A stretch of DNA of 64,000 nucleotides, taken from NCBI GenBank assembly GCA_015501605.1, contig JADNRZ010000009.1:930001-994000 (forward strand), given 5' to 3'. This stretch comes from Panaeolus papilionaceus. Taxonomy: Eukaryota > Basidiomycota > Agaricomycetes > Agaricales. Positions 14,655 through 23,745 of this stretch are shown here, in pieces; position 1 is the first letter of the stretch, and each line of letters starts with the position of its first letter. Under the pieces are notes generated by a model. The model did not search any database and was not told the DNA's origin. It worked only from the letters and a program-made list of their open reading frames with translations. The translations under genes were made by a program, and so were the position numbers.

Positions 14655-16418
14655 ATGTCGTCTTCATCGTCCTCAACAGCTGCGGTACAACCAGCAGCAG
14701 CCACAGCAGCATTACTATCTACACCACCTCAAACACCACCTCGTGCATCCTTTAAAGCTCTTCCAGGGGATACTACTCATGTTTCATCCTCCAATGCCGC
14801 AGAAGGGTCCTCTTCAACAACATCATCAACCATTGTTGCATTCAACATGAAAGCACACGACCCACGACCTAAACTACGGGATCAGCTACTGGATGCTCTG
14901 AAACCATTACCAGGAACACGCACATTTCATCTACATGTATTGCAAACTGCACCACGTAAATCAAACGCGCTTTTCCCATTCGCCAAACCTAAACCTGCAC
15001 GGGCATATCTGCAAGACATCCTGATCTTGTGTTCTGAACAAGCTGGATTACATCCCCCACTTACATCGAAAGACCCCGAGCTGGCCTCTCAGTCAAGCAA
15101 GGATGGGGATCAACGAGTGTTGGTAACCGCGATCGAAGCCAACGTGTACTTTTTAGCACCAACATCGAGTGCTGTATTATACATTTCCAAAGTGGATACG
15201 ACGGGACAGGGTGCTATGCCTTCACCTACGACTGCGTTGGTTAGAGCACTGGTTGGATACTTTTTGGACCCATTCACGAGACCTGTGCCTGCTGATCAGG
15301 TGTGGGTCCAGCTGTTTGCACGAGCACAGGCACAGTACTTGTTTGCCAACTCTGCCGACTGGAGTGGAAAGAAGCCATTGGGGGATAGGCAGTTGTGCGC
15401 GTGGTGGAGAAAGGTGTTGGGGAGGACGGCGATGGATGTGAAGAAATCGTATGAGGAGAGGAGGAAAGTGGAAGGTGGGGAGGAGATGGACACGAGGATG
15501 TTCTATATACTGCCAGGGTTCACGGAGTTGGAGGGAGGACATGCGCTGAGGATTGCGGGTGGGGGAAATGGGGATGATGGTCAGGGGTGGGTGTATGGAC
15601 ACCCGTATTCTGAAAAGGGAGTCAAGTTGCCGTGCCCTGGTGCGGGGGAAGGAGTGAAGAACATTGGAATGTACATTCCCTACTTTGACGACGACCCCAA
15701 ATCACGGTTCTTGGACGAGATCGCGTACATGACCGAAGCAGATGTCAAGTCACCGCAGAAGAAGAGACAAAAGATGGACAAGGAGCAGGAGAAACGAGAA
15801 GAGACAGGGGCGATCGAGAAGAAGGACGAAAAGAAGGCGATTGGGGAACTGAGCAGAGTTTCAGCTGATGAATTTTGGGAGAGGATGTCGTTCAGACAAG
15901 AGTGCGTTGCGGGAGCGATGACTGGATTCTTTACAGTGATCGGTTCATGTGCTGGGCGTTATGGTCGGAAGGAATCAGGGTTGGCACCGAAACCTGGACA
16001 AGTTTCATCTGCGATCAACAAGAGGGTTATGAGCAACATGCTGACTGGGGTGGAATTTTCGACAAAAGAAAGGGCCATAAGATCGACGGAAAGTCTTGAA
16101 ACAGCCATTAAAGGACTTTGCGAGGGTCTCATTCCAACAACGACGACAATGACGACGACGACTGTCAATGGATTATTGGCAGTACCTGAAGCACCATCGA
16201 CACCACGACCTAATCGAAAGAAGGTTGAACTTGAAGTATCGCCGAATCCATTCCCTGAACCAGAAACGACATTGGAGACATACACGGATTACATCTATGG
16301 AGTCGCGCTGGTTCAGAATGATGCACCTGTGAACCATCCGAAACGAGTTGAATCGAAAGTGAATGAACCAGTGCGTGTATTGACGGTTAGAAAGAAGACG
16401 AAACGAGCTGTTACATAA
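14655..16418 (+). CDS. RTT109: Rtt109-type histone H3 acetyltransferase (KAT11)
   Basis: One uninterrupted exon of 587 residues. Rtt109 is the fungal-specific acetyltransferase for histone H3 Lys56 (and Lys9/27 with chaperones Asf1 and Vps75), acting during replication and repair in the nucleus. The first 60 residues are Ser/Thr/Pro/Ala-rich and probably disordered. The KAT11 fold starts near residue 73 (LRDQLLDALKPLPGTRTFHLHVL). The conserved SKVDTTGQ follows, then LFARAQAQYLFANS, then WWRKVL. Near residues 400-415 comes FWERMSFRQECVAGAMTGFF, a hallmark of the family. A lysine/glutamate-rich insert (about 367-395) lies just before it, and the tail is basic. Lack of introns contrasts with nearly all neighbours. 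It is longer than the yeast protein (436) because of the disordered ends. The ATG at 14655 follows a C-rich leader. Confidence 0.9.
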   Translation: MSSSSSSTAAVQPAAATAALLSTPPQTPPRASFKALPGDTTHVSSSNAAEGSSSTTSSTIVAFNMKAHDPRPKLRDQLLDALKPLPGTRTFHLHVLQTAPRKSNALFPFAKPKPARAYLQDILILCSEQAGLHPPLTSKDPELASQSSKDGDQRVLVTAIEANVYFLAPTSSAVLYISKVDTTGQGAMPSPTTALVRALVGYFLDPFTRPVPADQVWVQLFARAQAQYLFANSADWSGKKPLGDRQLCAWWRKVLGRTAMDVKKSYEERRKVEGGEEMDTRMFYILPGFTELEGGHALRIAGGGNGDDGQGWVYGHPYSEKGVKLPCPGAGEGVKNIGMYIPYFDDDPKSRFLDEIAYMTEADVKSPQKKRQKMDKEQEKREETGAIEKKDEKKAIGELSRVSADEFWERMSFRQECVAGAMTGFFTVIGSCAGRYGRKESGLAPKPGQVSSAINKRVMSNMLTGVEFSTKERAIRSTESLETAIKGLCEGLIPTTTTMTTTTVNGLLAVPEAPSTPRPNRKKVELEVSPNPFPEPETTLETYTDYIYGVALVQNDAPVNHPKRVESKVNEPVRVLTVRKKTKRAVT

Positions 16419-16753
16419 TGTGTACCTTTAATTGTTTGGATTGATTTGATTTGAATGGAATTAATTATTTGAATGCTTGAGAAAGTTGTATTTTTTTCAA
16501 AACTAAAGATCTTTTCGAGTTGTCTTCTCTTTTTCTCTCTTGTCTTGTTGATTGACGTTGTTGTTGTTGTTGTTGTTGATATTGCTGCTGCTGCTGTTGT
16601 TGTTGCTTACTGCTGCTTGCTCCTTTTGCTTTGCCGCTACTCTCTCTCTCTCATATGTCCGTCAAGGATGCTCCCTCTCTCCCTTCTTTCAAACAAGCAT
16701 TCAGTAACCAATCCCTGCAAATTGTAAACCATAACAATTCACTACCCCCTATC
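16419..16753. repeat. RTT109 downstream region with GTT/CTG microsatellite
   Basis: This 335-bp intergenic segment is pyrimidine-rich. From about 16556 to 16616 it holds an imperfect trinucleotide array: a run of GTT units, then GCT/GTT units. The rest should contain the RTT109 3' UTR and the promoter of the next plus-strand gene. Confidence 0.65.
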
Positions 16754-18941
16754 ATGCAACATCAACAGAGAAAAAAGCGTCCGGCCGTTGAACACGATAT
16801 GTAATTATTTTATTTCTGTTTTCTATTCTATATTCTTTTATAACATTTCTTCATAGTCGTGTAAAACAAGAAAATGACGAAGAGAATAGTAATTCAGAGA
16901 GTCATAATAACTCTGATGATGACCATCTACCTCCCTCTGCTCTAATGCCTTTAAAGAAGCGTAGAGTAACAGTCTCGGGAACCCCACCTCATCCTTTGAG
17001 CATCGATGTACGCCCACACCATGATCAAACAGCCTCTACTCCAATCTCACCTGTCGTCATGGGTTTCACTGTACAGCGCGACAACCCAAAGGAGATGGAA
17101 CAAGTTCGTTCAATGCTCACCGTTAAACAGAAACAAAAGGCTCTCATTGAACAACGTAGAGGAAGTGCTGCTGGCATTTCAGTTCAAACTCCTGTTATCG
17201 AATCAAATACAATCCCTCAATCAACGAGTCCAACAACGAATCATTCACAACTACAGCAACAGCAACAGCAACCTGCTCAACAACAGACCGGCCCTGCAAC
17301 TCGCACCTCGCGCCGCAGTCCAAATAACATTTCTGCAACCACACCCCCTACAACAAATACTTCAAACAACTCGCGACGACAATCTCAACCCCAGCAGCAG
17401 CAGCAATCACAACGTGCGACTTCACCCCCACCACCTCCCCCCAGCAGCAGCAACAGCCACCCTCGCAACAATCAGCACATTCACTTCCACCCCCTCCGAT
17501 CAGTTTCGCTAGACGCCGTGCAGCTCAGATGGGTTCAAAAAAGAAACCTGCGGATATTCTTATCCACGATGCTCACACCTCTCGCGATCATTTCCAGCCA
17601 GTCATTCAAAGCGCACCACCCGTACAAACTTCCTTTTATCAGCAACAATACTCCCATTCGGGTTATTTACCAGACCGTGGTGGAGGTGGTGGTGGCCCGG
17701 GTGGCGGGTTAGCTGCAGGAGGTGGAAGGTTATCGATGGCTCTTCCTCGTCTTCCCACCCTTGTAGGTGCACCAGAGCGTCGTGTCGCGAGCAATGTTCC
17801 CCCTACCCCTACCCGTATGTCTGCCATGGCAGCCACTCAATCTCAACCTGCGCACCCTTCCATGTTATCTCATGTTTCAACGCCCGGTGTAAACGCCACA
17901 GCAGCTAGTGGTTCTGCTGTACCGAACCGATCGCCACCCGCCTCCATCCCCATCGCCTCTACCCTTGTATCTTCATCAGCCCACGCTGCCACACCCATTG
18001 CTCCTACAGGGCCCATGGGAATAGTCCCACCCACCCCGACCAGCCTTCATCGTCCTGGCTATGCAGGAGACAAAGCTGCCTTTTTGGCTCCCTTTGAAAT
18101 GTTTTACGACGCCCTGAACGACTCGAAACAGCTCAAGAAGTGGCTTGGCGAGCAATTATCAAAGTCTCAAGGCATGGTGCGAGAGCTTGGCGCGATGCAG
18201 GAGAAGATGGCAGCTACTTCGGCCTCGTCTTCAAGTGGTCCGTCGATGAACGGATTCAATGAAAAGTCGATTATCGATACCGTTGAACGCGCAGTGGAGT
18301 CAAGGGTGGCTCCTATGAGTAGGGAGATGGGAATGTTGAGGAGGAGAGTAGAGGAACTGGAGGATCTGTTGAGAAGCAGAGAGAGGGAGAGGGAACGAGA
18401 TATGTACAGGGAGAGACTTCATCCTGCGCATGGCGCATCCGATGGATTTGCTTTCCCTTCATCTTCGTCAGGTCCCTCAGGTGCGAGACCGGAACTGTCA
18501 AGGAGGTTATCATCGCCTGGCTGGGGATCAAGTGGGTCCACGGGACGATCACCGCATACCCAATACAGAGACGTCCCACCGCCTCCTCCTTTGAGTCGAC
18601 AGAATTCCAGCTCGGGGGGTGTGCCCATGGTGGTTGTGAGTGGCGAAAGGGACAGACATTTGGAAAGGTTGTCCGAGAGGGAAAGGGAGCGAGAGAGGGA
18701 CAGAGAACGCGAGAGGGAACACCACGACAGGGAGCGCGAAAGGGAGAAGGAGCAGTGGGAGAGGGAATGGAGGGAGAGAGAGGAGCGCGAGAGGGAGAGG
18801 GAACGGGAGAGGAAGGCTGACAGAGAAAGAGATATCAGAGATCGCGAAGAGTCTCATACTCCACGACAACAAGCAGGCGGCAGTCCTCCTACAAGGAGAG
18901 ACTCGGTGGCCATGGCTTCTCCAGATAGGGAGGACAGATAG
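16754..18941 (+). CDS. Conserved Agaricomycete Q/P-rich coiled-coil protein, with a frame break
   Basis: Exon 1 is 16754-16800. Intron 16801-16856 is good GT-AG. Exon 2 continues in one frame through VMGFTVQRDNPKEMEQVRSM and KQKQKALIEQRRGS into a Gln/Pro-rich stretch near 17440. There the conserved text switches frame: PPPPISFARRRAAQMGSKKK and KPADILI, then AFLAPFEMFYDALNDSKQ, a coiled coil (REMGMLRRRVEELEDLLRSR) and an Arg/Glu-alternating tail (RERERERD type, about 18640-18840). I recognise the order as a hypothetical protein found across mushrooms; its function is unknown, and its composition suggests a nuclear protein. The switch needs one extra base at the six-C run (about 17437-17442) or a cryptic intron such as 17318-17394. 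Overall length would be about 710 residues. Confidence applies to the gene, not to the exact junction. Confidence 0.7.
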
Positions 18942-20920
18942 CCGGTAGACCAGCAGTGTTTCACCACCACTTTTCTTTTTGACTCGATCTCCAACTCTAA
19001 TACCCCTTGCTTTCTATTCTTTCCTGAAAGATGCGCACTCTACCGACAGCAGTGTGCCACGAAGGATTCGAGACGTCGTATTTATTCATGCGATTGCCCG
19101 GACTACATACACCAGCAATCCCGTCAACCTCATCTGACGCATCTGGACTCGCCATAGTTCAATTTACGAACGCACGAACAAACTTGCCTGGATCCTCCCG
19201 TTGTTTTTTTTTTATCTCTCTTGTCGAAATGCTTTCGAAGTTTCTTAAACCTCCATACTCAGAGTGTTTCTGTATTCCTGTACGCTTTCACCATCACCAC
19301 TACTTTTTGAGTCTTGAATACCTTGATGATCACGCACCATGCACGAATTTCCCACTGAACTCTTTTTTAAACCCCTTAATCTCTTTGCCTTTCGATAAAC
19401 TTTTCTCGCTTTCCCTTCACTTCAACCTGTATGCTTCTCTTTGCTTCTTTATTTTTATCGTTCGATTTTCCATCTCTCCCACTTTTGCCTGGTTTTAACT
19501 TAGTGTGTCATAAAAGTCCCAAAAGAACGATGCTTTACTCCGTCTCACCCTCTGTAACATGTGAACATTTTACACGAGCATCCCCTCCCACTCGCTCAGT
19601 TACTCGTTCACTCTAGTCACCCCCTCTCCGCACACATTGCCCACATACCCGACGACACTGCCAAGTTGGATATGAATCGTATCCATCATCCGCCCTGCGT
19701 ATAGCTGCATGCCGGAATATAGGTCTCGCGACCTGTTTTGCGTTGCCTGGTGTCGTTGCCTCGTGTGCACAATCTGAGGGGTCCCTGTAACCCTACGATG
19801 TACGAACCCCGTCGCCCCTTCATGACACCCATTCATTTCTTTCCCGGATAGCCAGCGTATGCTCTTCAACAGGCATGCACCATTCCTCCCTGTATTATTA
19901 GTATATTTTTTCTGTTTGAGTATACGCTCTTTATTTCGTGTTATTTTGTATCTCCTGCTTGCCACTTGTTCTTGCGGCAGCAGTGAGACTTGCACCCTCT
20001 TTTCCCATGGACTCTTCCTCATGAGCGCTGCTTTTTCCAGCCTCCGACCTTGTTTATTGCTTTACAACCCTTTCCAGTGGACTATATCTTATCCACGTTC
20101 CCGTGCATGGGCACCACGAGTGAGAAATATTCTCATCATATCCGGCGTCTTGTCGTATCACCATTCTCATTAGTACTGTTGTTCAATCTCACCAGACAAA
20201 CTCACGCTCGCTCTTTGCTTTTTCATTGGACTATTGCTCAACTCAACTCTCCTTTTTGATTCTTTGTCTAACAGAAATTCTTTGCACATTCGTTTCCCCC
20301 CCCCCCCCCCCCCTCTTTTTCGTGAAAACGCTCTGAATCGTCTAAGTTGTACACTTGAATTCATACTGCCCACTGCTCACATTTATTGTATATACCTCCA
20401 TTCCCTACATACCCCCTACTTTGTTCTCCCCCCTCGAACACCTTGTTTTGCGTGATTTCGTGCATTTATCTTGATTGCTATTTTTCAGAAATGAGAAAAA
20501 AGCATTGTTTGTAATTGGCCTGTGTATCACTTTGTCAATCATTCTATCCATTTGCCTTTGATGATGCTTCGTTGGAGTGTTCTCTGTCGTTAGATGCGAT
20601 TCTAGATCGCTTGATTGTGCGTCGTATATAGAATTAGTAGATGTACCGTATCTGATATCATTCGGTGATCAAAGTCGCGACTCGCGCCTAATTGCATCAC
20701 CGACGCGTTAGCGTTTCGATAGCTTTCGACAGATGCCACTGCTTCTCACGGGTGCTATTGACCACCTTGCTCTTGAACATTGTCATCCGCGATCTCTTTG
20801 GCTTCACTCTCCCCAACCCCGAGCTTCTGGATACTTGCAAGGTCCAACTGGTTTCTACAAGAATATTACTCGCTCCACTTTCTGATAGCAACACGAGCGA
20901 CGGAACAATTGAACGATAAA
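18942..20920. other. 2-kb pyrimidine-rich intergenic region
   Basis: Nearly 2 kb between the Q/P-rich protein gene and the glutathione transferase gene. The plus strand is strongly C/T-rich (many TTTCTC and CCCTC words), which produces low-complexity F/S/L-rich open frames that I do not consider genes. A C18 run lies at 20296-20313. It may be a long 3' UTR plus promoter. Confidence 0.55.
20296..20313 (+). repeat. C18 homopolymer
   Basis: Eighteen consecutive C bases inside a pyrimidine-rich segment. The G-rich complement could form a quadruplex in principle. Length may be imprecise for sequencing reasons. Confidence 0.75.
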
Positions 20921-22428
20921 ATGACGTTGATTCACCGGTACTCCAAAGCTCTAACCTCTCTTGCACAAGTTCGTCGGGCTTGCGTTCCGCCGGCGTGTTA
21001 CGCTTCTGGTCTAACTGGGCTTTCTGCTCGAACCGCGAAGTCGAACCAGCTTGGTCGTCGACATCTCCATTCAGGACTTGAAACTGGGCCTGTGTTCAGT
21101 CGTCTTCCGAAGAGTGGTAGGAACCACACAAGAGATAATCTAACTACATCTGGTTCTTTCCTATCTCGATGGACCATTAAGCACTCAAATCGAATCAATG
21201 GTGTTTTCGGTCGAGGTGAGTGTGCTTTCAGTGCGAGACATGGAGTTATAGCAACTGTTTCTTGGGCGTAGGCCGTGCCGCTTTATATTCCACGGCGGCG
21301 GCTGATCATAAAGAACCGCTGTTATTGTACACATTTGGCACGCCAAACGGCCGAAAAGTGTCCGTGTATCTGGAGGAACTGAAGGCGGCATATGGTCTCG
21401 AATACGAGTGAGTGCACGTCAGCTATACAAGAGGTGCATGCGAAAATAACAGAAGTCATTAACGCAGGCCTCACAAAATCGATATTTCACAAAACATACA
21501 GAAGGAACCTTGGTTCGTTGCTCTGAATCCTAATGGACGCATACCAGTTCTTGTGGACAGACAGAGAGACAACTTTACTGTGTTTGAGACCGCCTCTATT
21601 TTACTCTACCTTGCTCAACACTACGATGTCGAACATCGTTTCTGGTTTGACCCCAGAAAGGACTCCAACGACTACAGCACAATGTTGCAATGGATGTTCT
21701 GGGCTGTGAGTACCTTCACAAGAGATTTGGGCTCTTAAACCACTGAATAACATCGTGGCGCTTGGCAGCACGGAGGTTTGGGACCTATGCAAGGACAATG
21801 TACGTCAATTAAACGCATAGCCTTTGGTTATCACAGGCAGCTGTCTTGCGGTGTTAAACAATGTTCGTCTAGTAAACCACTTCAGAAAGGCGGCACCTGT
21901 CGAGCTTCCCTATGCCATTAAACGTACGTTCCCCACGCTTGAATTTTTCAGATGATAGAAGGCATCCGGGTATATGTATGCCTAGACTTCTAATTCCACT
22001 TTATCAGGTTACCTTGATGAGACTGAACGTCTGTACAATGTCATGGAAATTCGTCTTGCAGATCGCGATTTTCTAGCAGGCCCAGGTAAAGGTCAATATT
22101 CAATTGCAGATATCAACGCCTTTCCGTGGTAAGTGTTGCTCAGAAATACAATCACGTCCCTTCTGGCTGAGAAAGTGCTCCAGGATCGCAGGGCATGGGT
22201 TCTCTGGAATTGAAAGTCTGCAGAAATGGCCCGCATTGAATGTAAGTGACCTTCCTTCTCCCAATCTTTTTCCGACATTTTCCGAGAAGCGCCCTAGGGC
22301 TTTAAATGTTCTTCAATCTAGACATATTTTTAGATTGATAGAGTACTGATGCTTTTTATTACAAGGCCTGGTTTGAACGTATTTCAGAGCGGGAGGCCGT
22401 TAAGAAAGGGATTCCCGTTCCTTATTAA
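20921..22428 (+). CDS. Glutathione S-transferase, Ure2-like, with mitochondrial-type N-terminus
   Basis: Eight exons: 20921-21215, 21272-21407, 21468-21705, 21769-21799, 21873-21923, 22008-22128, 22184-22241, 22366-22428; 330 residues. From about residue 110 it is a soluble GST. A thioredoxin-fold domain carries [20 protein letters not shown] and [11 protein letters not shown], then [15 protein letters not shown]. An all-alpha domain carries [18 protein letters not shown], then [11 protein letters not shown], and the end is KGIPVPY. This is the Ure2p/YfcG class, which conjugates or reduces small molecules with glutathione. The first 100 residues are Arg/Ser/His-rich without acidic clusters ([20 protein letters not shown], later GRRHLHSG) and look like a mitochondrial presequence, which is unusual for this class. 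No other ATG lies in frame before the domain, so the long N-terminus seems obligatory. Exon 4 is only 31 nt. Confidence 0.88.
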
Positions 22429-22657
22429 TACATACAAGACTTATACTCTCCCATACTGTATATTATTTATGCATCATTGAAACTCATGTGAAGATTTGTT
22501 GCAGAAACGAGAACGCGCAATGTGTACGGGATAGGGGCGAAAGTACCGCATATAGAAATCGTTTCCACGTGACCGTACGCGAAGAATTTTGTGTGTAGCC
22601 GTGTTCCAACTCCAAAGTCTTTTGGACACAGGCAACGACCCCAGAAACTTTGGTGAA

Positions 22658-23227
22658 ATGTTGAAACCAACAAGAAGCATTTCATTTTCATGGAGCATTG
22701 CTAGAAATGCGCCAAAATATCCTCGACCACGCCCAGGAACTTCGGAGAGACCAGCGTATCATGCACCCGACCCTCTCGTCAACAACCCAAAGGCTGCTGT
22801 AACTGAGCTTGAGGAAGGCTCCTTGACGTTCATTCATAGACCTCCTCCGACTGCACCTTCACCGTTCTCAACAACTCTAGACCCCATTTCACCCTTACTC
22901 CGGCCCAGTGCATCGGCACGTACTGGTCCTCTCCCACCACCGAGTCGTTCAACGAAAGCACACCCACTTGTTCAGTTAACGGAGGAACAACGAAAGCAAA
23001 TGAGGGAACTACGCGTCTCTAACCCGGCCAAATACACACGAGGTGTTTTGGCCAAGATGTTCGGTTGTTCCAATGAACTCGTCGGACATGTTGCAGCACT
23101 GCCAAAACCGCAACGGAAAGCAGCCCTCAAGGCACGAGAAGAAATCCACGAAGCACATAGGGAAAAATGGAGTGAAAAGCACTCGCTTGTCATGGCCATT
23201 CGCAAGAAAAGACGCGAAATGTGGTGA
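22658..23227 (+). CDS. MRPL20: Mitochondrial ribosomal large-subunit protein mL58 (MRP-L20 family)
   Basis: Single exon, 189 residues. The short N-terminus (MLKPTRSISFSWSIARNAPKY) is basic and hydroxylated, as expected for matrix import. The middle is Pro/Ser-rich. The diagnostic part is the C-terminal half: LTEEQRKQMRELRVSNPAKYT, split as usual before RGVLAKMFGCSNELVGHVA. A charged helix follows (EEIHEAHREKWSEKHSLVMA) and then a basic end (IRKKRREMW). This pattern of a small helix-turn-helix-like segment followed by a long basic helix fits the fungal MRP-L20/mL58 family of the mitoribosome. The start is the first ATG of the frame that gives a presequence; the frame is open further upstream but without a better ATG. 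It lies 229 bp downstream of the GST gene on the same strand. Confidence 0.82.
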   Translation: MLKPTRSISFSWSIARNAPKYPRPRPGTSERPAYHAPDPLVNNPKAAVTELEEGSLTFIHRPPPTAPSPFSTTLDPISPLLRPSASARTGPLPPPSRSTKAHPLVQLTEEQRKQMRELRVSNPAKYTRGVLAKMFGCSNELVGHVAALPKPQRKAALKAREEIHEAHREKWSEKHSLVMAIRKKRREMW

Positions 23228-23745
23228 TCGAGCCTAGCCCTCTCCCGGGACCACCCTCGTATGTATGTGTTCAAAATAACTGCTTGATATTGCGGGGTTA
23301 CTGATTACTTTTGGTTCCGAAGTGCCCCTCTTCTTCGCACATTATATGATGTGAAAAGATTTCTGTCCGCACCACCTCATTCTGAGTCGGAGCACAGGTA
23401 TTGGTTTTCGTATTGGAATGAGAGATGAAGAATGGATCGCGTGATTGGTTGGCGGAAGGCCGTAGCTAGGAATGGCAATCCTCCTCATCTCATTCCGCTC
23501 AAGCCGTACCCCCAAACATCTCCTCAATACTTCGGCCGGTCAAGAGTCTCGGTACATTCACATGCATTCCAGTTTAGATCGTATCCAGAACCCATTAGTA
23601 TGCCCCTTACTAGTTTATTTACTACAAATTCATTTCATTCTCAGCTGTATAAATAATAAGAGTCAGTTCGCCTCTTGGTTCAGATCCACTTTCTTCCTTC
23701 TCTTCCTTTTTTCTCTTTATTTTGGCTATTTGAAACTCGCCCGTC
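23228..23745. other. Intergenic region upstream of malic enzyme
   Basis: A 518-bp segment holding the mL58 3' flank and malic enzyme promoter. The last 80 bp before the start codon are strongly pyrimidine-rich (runs of CTT/TTCTC), typical of fungal promoters with CT-blocks. A possible AT-rich element (TGTATAAATAATAAG) lies near 23645-23660. Confidence 0.5.

Noticed and set aside
15222..15602. 126-codon minus-strand frame
   Set aside because: Shadow of the RTT109 exon with no recognisable features.
17006..17512. 168-codon plus-strand frame within the Q/P-rich gene
   Set aside because: It is a shifted reading of CAG/CAA-rich sequence and gives meaningless N/L/P-rich residues; the conserved text is in the other two frames.
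19031..20455. Several plus-strand frames rich in F, S and L
   Set aside because: They arise from pyrimidine-rich DNA; none has a domain, a sensible start context or splice partners.
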